From Agrilactobacillus composti DSM 18527 = JCM 14202 (lineage in GTDB: Bacteria; Bacillota; Bacilli; Lactobacillales; Lactobacillaceae), in NCBI RefSeq assembly GCF_001436375.1, contig NZ_AZGA01000088.1:223464-287463 (forward strand): 64,000 nt of DNA. The letters run 5' to 3'. Made by a program: the position numbers and the translations under genes. Shown piece after piece: positions 60,326 to 64,000 of this stretch (position 1 is the first letter of the stretch; each line of letters begins with the position of its first letter). The notes below the pieces were generated by a model. It worked only from the letters and a program-made list of their open reading frames with translations, was not told the origin of the DNA and did not search any database.

Positions 60326-61522
60326 TTAAAGCCCCCATACGATTTTTTTATAATTGTCAGGATCAGTGTCGCCCTCTGTAGAGAACAACAAGACCTTGGA
60401 ATTGCCATCAAGTTGTAACTTTTCCTTCATTTCAGCATAAGCTGGGTCATGCATTAATGTTGCTACAAAGCCCATACCTACGGCACCAGATTCACCAGAG
60501 ATAACTTGTGGATCACCTTTGATTGGTGCGCCTAACATCCGCATGCCCCGGGCAGATACCCAGTCTGGGCAAGAAGCGAAGTAAGACACGTGGTTGCGCA
60601 AAATATCAAAGGAAATGGTATTTGGTTCGCCACAAGCAAGACCGGCCATGATTGTTTGTAAATCACCTGTTGCAAAGTGGATCTTGTTATCATTAGCTTC
60701 AGCTGTTTGATACAAGCAATCTGCAACTTGTGCTTCCATAACTGTCATGATTGGTGGATTGTCTGGGAAGAGATTGGCGAAGTAACCAATCACGGCCCCA
60801 GCTAAACTTCCGACACCAGCTTGGATAAAGATATGCGTTGGACGTTCAACTTCGGCTGCTTTCATTTGTTGGGCAGCTTCACAAGCCATTGTGCCGTAAC
60901 CTTGCATGATCCAAGTTGGAATCTTTTCATAACCATCCCAGGCTGTATCTTGAACCATCACGCCATTTTCGTTAGCTTCTGCTAAAGCATTAGCTTTACG
61001 AACAGCATCATCATAGTTCATGTCTTCGATGGTTACATCCGCACCTTCTTTTTTAATGTTGTCAAAACGTTCTTTGGTAGAACCTTTTGGCATCAAGATA
61101 ACGGATTTTTGACCTAATTTATTTGCAGCCCAGGCAACCCCACGACCGTGGTTCCCATCTGTCGCAGTGTAGAATGTAACTTGACCTAAATCTTCTTTTA
61201 ATTTAGGTGAAACCATTACATTGTAATCCACTTCAGATACATCACAATGCAAGCGTTCTGCAATGTAATTAGCCATGGCGAAAGATCCACCTAATACTTT
61301 AAATGCATTTAAGCCAAAACGATAAGATTCGTCTTTGACAAACAGGTGATCCAAGCCCAGGTAGCCAGCCATGTGTTCCAAGTGTGCCAGCGGTGTTCTG
61401 GAATACTGTGGAAAGCTTTCATGGAATTTTTTGGCTGTTTCAACTGCGGCTTGATCCATATCTTTTAACTCATGGTCATCTGTTGCCGGGAGTTGATTTT
61501 TGATTAATTTGATATCTGCCAA
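60326..61522 (-). CDS. ygeX: Diaminopropionate ammonia-lyase YgeX
   Basis: A 398-residue PLP enzyme. PLP-Lys is in [18 protein letters not shown], with [37 protein letters not shown] and [15 protein letters not shown]. It converts 2,3-diaminopropionate to pyruvate and two ammonia. The start is TTG 61522, 9 nt after AAGGAGG; no ATG is available. It is the carbon exit of the urate pathway and feeds PFOR. Confidence 0.94.
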   Translation of the reverse strand: MADIKLIKNQLPATDDHELKDMDQAAVETAKKFHESFPQYSRTPLAHLEHMAGYLGLDHLFVKDESYRFGLNAFKVLGGSFAMANYIAERLHCDVSEVDYNVMVSPKLKEDLGQVTFYTATDGNHGRGVAWAANKLGQKSVILMPKGSTKERFDNIKKEGADVTIEDMNYDDAVRKANALAEANENGVMVQDTAWDGYEKIPTWIMQGYGTMACEAAQQMKAAEVERPTHIFIQAGVGSLAGAVIGYFANLFPDNPPIMTVMEAQVADCLYQTAEANDNKIHFATGDLQTIMAGLACGEPNTISFDILRNHVSYFASCPDWVSARGMRMLGAPIKGDPQVISGESGAVGMGFVATLMHDPAYAEMKEKLQLDGNSKVLLFSTEGDTDPDNYKKIVWGL

Positions 61523-61552
61523 TATAAAAATCCTCCTTCAAGAAAATTAGAA

Positions 61553-62944
61553 CTATAGTTCAAAATCGTACTCACTGGCGTGCCGGGCAATCTTTTCACC
61601 CTTTTGGCCATTGATGACTTGCCCATAGGCAGCCACCTTTTGACCCCGGAGATAAACTTGCTGGGCACTCCCTTGAGTCGGGAAACCTTCGTAGGCAGTG
61701 TAATCTACGTTTTGTAACTGAGTTTTCGCGGAGATTACACCGGTGGTATTTGGATCCCAGATAACTATGTCGGCGTCGCTACCAACTTGGATAACTCCTT
61801 TTTGTGGGAATAATCCGAATTGATGAGCCGCATGTTCACTCATGATCCCTACAAATTGCTCTGGGGTAATGCGGCCAGCGGCCACCCCGTAGGTATACAT
61901 CAGCTCACCGCGGGTTTCGATGCCAGGTAAGCCACCAGGGATTTTTGAGAAATCATCTTTGCCGAGAACTTTTTCCGTGGCAAAGTTGAAATCACAGTGG
62001 TCTGTCCCAATAGTGTTGATTTCACCATTGGTCAAGGCGCCCCACAAGGCTTTTATGTCTGCTGGCTGCCGTAGTGGCGGTGCACAGACATATTTGGCGC
62101 CCTCAAAGTTTGGCAAGTTATACAACTCATCATTTAATAAGAAGTACTGGGGACAAGATTCCACAAAAACCTTTTGTCCCCGCTTGCGGGCTGCCCGAAC
62201 AACCTCCAGGCCCTCTTTGGTGCTGAGGTGCACTATATTGACGGGCAGGTCAACTAACGCGGCAATGGTTAAATAGCGGTTGATGGCTTCTGCTTCTAAC
62301 ACATTGGGGCGAGATAAGGGATGATACTTAGGCGAGGTTTTACCTTCTGATAGGAATTGAGCTTGCAGTTCGTCGGCGAGGTCACCATTTTCACAATGGA
62401 TCCCTAACATGCCGTGAACTGATTTAATGGCCTTCATCGCTTCAAAAATACCGGCATCACTGACGCGCAGATTATCATAGGCCATGTACATCTTAAAGGA
62501 CGTGATCCCTTGAGCGGCCATCGCTTTGATTTGGGCTGGCATATCATCTTGCCATTCGATAACGGACATGTGATAACTGTAATCACAAGAGCTGTTATCT
62601 TCCGCAAAATTATCCCAAGTGGTCAAACAATCCTGTAAGCTTTGACCCCGCATCGGCGTTGCCATGTCCATCACAAAGGTTGTCCCTTTAGCAACGGCTG
62701 CAATGGTCCCAGTGGTGAAATCATCACTGGAGTTCAAAGTGCCAGGGCCATTGTTTAACTCCAGATGGGTGTGGGTATCAATGAACCCCGGGAAGAGTAA
62801 ACAACCTGCTGCATCGACGACTTCATCACCTTTTTCAGGCAAATCCACGCCCATCTCTGTAATCTTATCAGCCGTGATCCGAACGTCTAATTGCCGCCGT
62901 CCTTTTGTGGAAACCACCGTGCCGTGACGAATTAAGAATCCCAT
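61553..62944 (-). CDS. hyuA: D-hydantoinase / dihydropyrimidinase-type amidohydrolase
   Basis: A 463-residue cyclic amidohydrolase. Metal-binding HxH is in FPGFIDTHTHLELN, the carbamylated Lys in ITSFKMYMAYDNL, and His/Asp ligands in IHCENGD, IVHLSTKEG and GTDHCDFN. It opens the ring of a reduced purine-derived intermediate (dihydropyrimidine- or hydantoin-like). ATG 62944 after AGAAGG. It belongs to the ygeZ/hyuA place in this type of cluster. Confidence 0.92.
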   Translation of the reverse strand: MGFLIRHGTVVSTKGRRQLDVRITADKITEMGVDLPEKGDEVVDAAGCLLFPGFIDTHTHLELNNGPGTLNSSDDFTTGTIAAVAKGTTFVMDMATPMRGQSLQDCLTTWDNFAEDNSSCDYSYHMSVIEWQDDMPAQIKAMAAQGITSFKMYMAYDNLRVSDAGIFEAMKAIKSVHGMLGIHCENGDLADELQAQFLSEGKTSPKYHPLSRPNVLEAEAINRYLTIAALVDLPVNIVHLSTKEGLEVVRAARKRGQKVFVESCPQYFLLNDELYNLPNFEGAKYVCAPPLRQPADIKALWGALTNGEINTIGTDHCDFNFATEKVLGKDDFSKIPGGLPGIETRGELMYTYGVAAGRITPEQFVGIMSEHAAHQFGLFPQKGVIQVGSDADIVIWDPNTTGVISAKTQLQNVDYTAYEGFPTQGSAQQVYLRGQKVAAYGQVINGQKGEKIARHASEYDFEL

Positions 62945-62971
62945 ATTCTAACCTTCTTATTTGAAAATACT

Positions 62972-64000
62972 TTAATTTGCTAAGGTGTAACTATAATTTC
63001 TAATCACTGCCAGCATCATATCAATCAAGCCTTGTGGTAATGGCAGGTTAGCATTATTTAAATCTAATACTTGTTCATCGTTGTTATAGCGAACTAGGAC
63101 TTGCAAGCCTGCTGGATCTTTGACGTAGAAACCTTGGTTTGTACTATCATGCAGATCAGCTTCACTGTTGAATAACGTGAATTTATCCTTATATGGTGCA
63201 CTTGCATAAGGACAGAAGGTTTCACAGTTCCCACATTCGTTACACATGCGATCCACATGGAGAATTTGTGGGTTGCCATTCACATTGATGACCACGTTGG
63301 CCCGGTTAGGACAAACGTCAACGCAAGATTCACAAACTGTGGAACATTCCAAACAACGTTCTGCTTGAGTTGTGTCACTGTCTGGTGTTACCAATACGCC
63401 ACGTTTTTGTCTTGGAACAGCCAAGTTGATGTTATGGTCATCACGTTCGAAGTTATGGTTATGCACTTCAACGATATCATTTGCAGCAGCAGTTGCGTCT
63501 GCAATGGCTTCAACGATCGTAGCTGGGCCACGATGGGCGTCACCGATGACATAAGTGTTTGGCAAGTTTGTTTCTAATGTTTCAGGGTTAGATTTCACAT
63601 AGCCCCGGTCGTCAGTATCAATACCGACTTGTTGGTAAAAGGCTGTGTCGATCTTTTCACCGACAGCGGCGATGACTGTGTCAGCGTGAACTGTGGTGAA
63701 TTTGCCAGTTGGAACTGGGCGACGACGACCAGAAGCATCATATTCGCCTAAGGCCATGACTTCACATTTCAATTCGCCGTTTTCAAAACTTACTGGTGAC
63801 AGTAATTCTTGGAATAAAACGCCGTCTTGTTCTGCAAATACCAATTCTTCTTCGTCCGCTGGCATATTGCGCTTGTTACGACGATAAACAATACTTGCTG
63901 TCTTGACACCAGGTAAGCGTTTAGCTGCTCTGGCACAATCCATGGCTGTATTCCCACCACCGACGATCACAATATGTTCGCCATAAGGATTATTTTCAGT
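62972..64000 (-). CDS. ygfK: YgfK-type putative selenate reductase / urate-reducing subunit (partial)
   Basis: 343 C-terminal codons; the gene runs off the right edge. The visible part has a nucleotide-binding fold VIVGGGNTAMDCARAAKRLPG, TVIAAVGEKIDTAFYQQVGID and VIGDAHRGPATIVEAI, then 4Fe-4S cysteine clusters CLECSTVCESCVDVCPNRAN and CNECGNCETFCPYASAPYKDKF. It matches the C-terminal half of YgfK, a large flavin iron-sulfur reductase encoded in uric-acid degradation clusters. The electron donor may be NADPH or flavodoxin. Confidence 0.9.
   Translation of the reverse strand, partial: TENNPYGEHIVIVGGGNTAMDCARAAKRLPGVKTASIVYRRNKRNMPADEEELVFAEQDGVLFQELLSPVSFENGELKCEVMALGEYDASGRRRPVPTGKFTTVHADTVIAAVGEKIDTAFYQQVGIDTDDRGYVKSNPETLETNLPNTYVIGDAHRGPATIVEAIADATAAANDIVEVHNHNFERDDHNINLAVPRQKRGVLVTPDSDTTQAERCLECSTVCESCVDVCPNRANVVINVNGNPQILHVDRMCNECGNCETFCPYASAPYKDKFTLFNSEADLHDSTNQGFYVKDPAGLQVLVRYNNDEQVLDLNNANLPLPQGLIDMMLAVIRNYSYTLAN

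Noticed and set aside
1-64000. CRISPR arrays, transposases, tRNA or rRNA genes and attachment sites
   Set aside because: No regularly spaced repeats, transposase-like proteins, cloverleaf-like sequences or flanking direct repeats were seen by eye.

Overview
The window looks like chromosomal DNA of a low-to-moderate-GC Gram-positive bacterium of the Lactobacillales, most probably a lactobacillus. The basis is strong GGAGG ribosome-binding sites, several TTG starts, GlnR-type boxes, CcpA (cre)-like sites, SLAP-like secreted proteins and typical lactic-acid-bacterial enzymes (ButA, citrate lyase). The genus cannot be fixed from the sequence. No rRNA, tRNA, insertion sequence, prophage or CRISPR array was seen.

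Layout. (1) 1-1,260: the 5' part of a lipoprotein esterase and a secreted protein of unknown function. (2) 1,289-12,386: a nitrogen/nickel island. A seven-gene urease operon (ureABCEFGD, minus strand) diverges from a urea ABC transporter (urtABCDE) followed by a NiCoT nickel permease. The shared 320-nt control region holds two perfect TGTNA-N7-TNACA GlnR/TnrA boxes. UreC has Thr where the mobile-flap Cys normally sits. (3) 12,540-30,900: accessory genes. These are a DHA2 drug exporter, a two-component system, a MarR/quinone-oxidoreductase pair, an Lrp regulator, acetoin/diacetyl reductase, an iron alcohol dehydrogenase, aspartase, two tandem SLAP-like secreted proteins, a GNAT/TetR pair divergent from an FtsX-type ABC exporter, an SGNH esterase with an apparent ATT start, and an orphan ArsR regulator under a 40-bp palindromic operator. 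(4) 30,977-36,624: a LysR regulator divergent from citDEF (citrate lyase without its maturation genes), an FAD oxidoreductase and a ClbS/DfsB-like protein. (5) 36,676-64,000: a large minus-strand anaerobic purine/urate catabolism and selenium-cofactor region.

Region 5 contains a YheO-type regulator and a three-subunit molybdenum hydroxylase (xdhABC type). It also contains pyruvate:flavodoxin oxidoreductase with its flavodoxin, and a complete set of labile-selenium cofactor genes (yqeB, yqeC, a DUF3343 carrier, yedF, selD, a class V aminotransferase and a mocA-like gene). A fused selenium-dependent xanthine dehydrogenase, an XdhC/CoxI chaperone and an NCS2 purine permease follow. The last part is the ygeW/ygeY/ygeX/hyuA/ygfK set with carbamate kinase and RidA; ygfK is cut by the window edge.

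How the parts may work together (inference). Purines enter through the NCS2 permease and are oxidised or reduced by molybdenum-selenium hydroxylases and YgfK. HyuA, YgeY and YgeW would open and cleave the rings. YgeX would convert 2,3-diaminopropionate to pyruvate and ammonia, and carbamate kinase would recover ATP from carbamoyl phosphate. PFOR would turn the pyruvate into acetyl-CoA plus reduced flavodoxin, which could feed the reductive steps. With GlnR-controlled urea uptake and hydrolysis nearby, the locus fits life on nitrogenous waste, for example in a urate- or urea-rich gut. Selenium is probably used only as a labile cofactor: SelD carries Cys, and no selA, selB or selC is present in the window.
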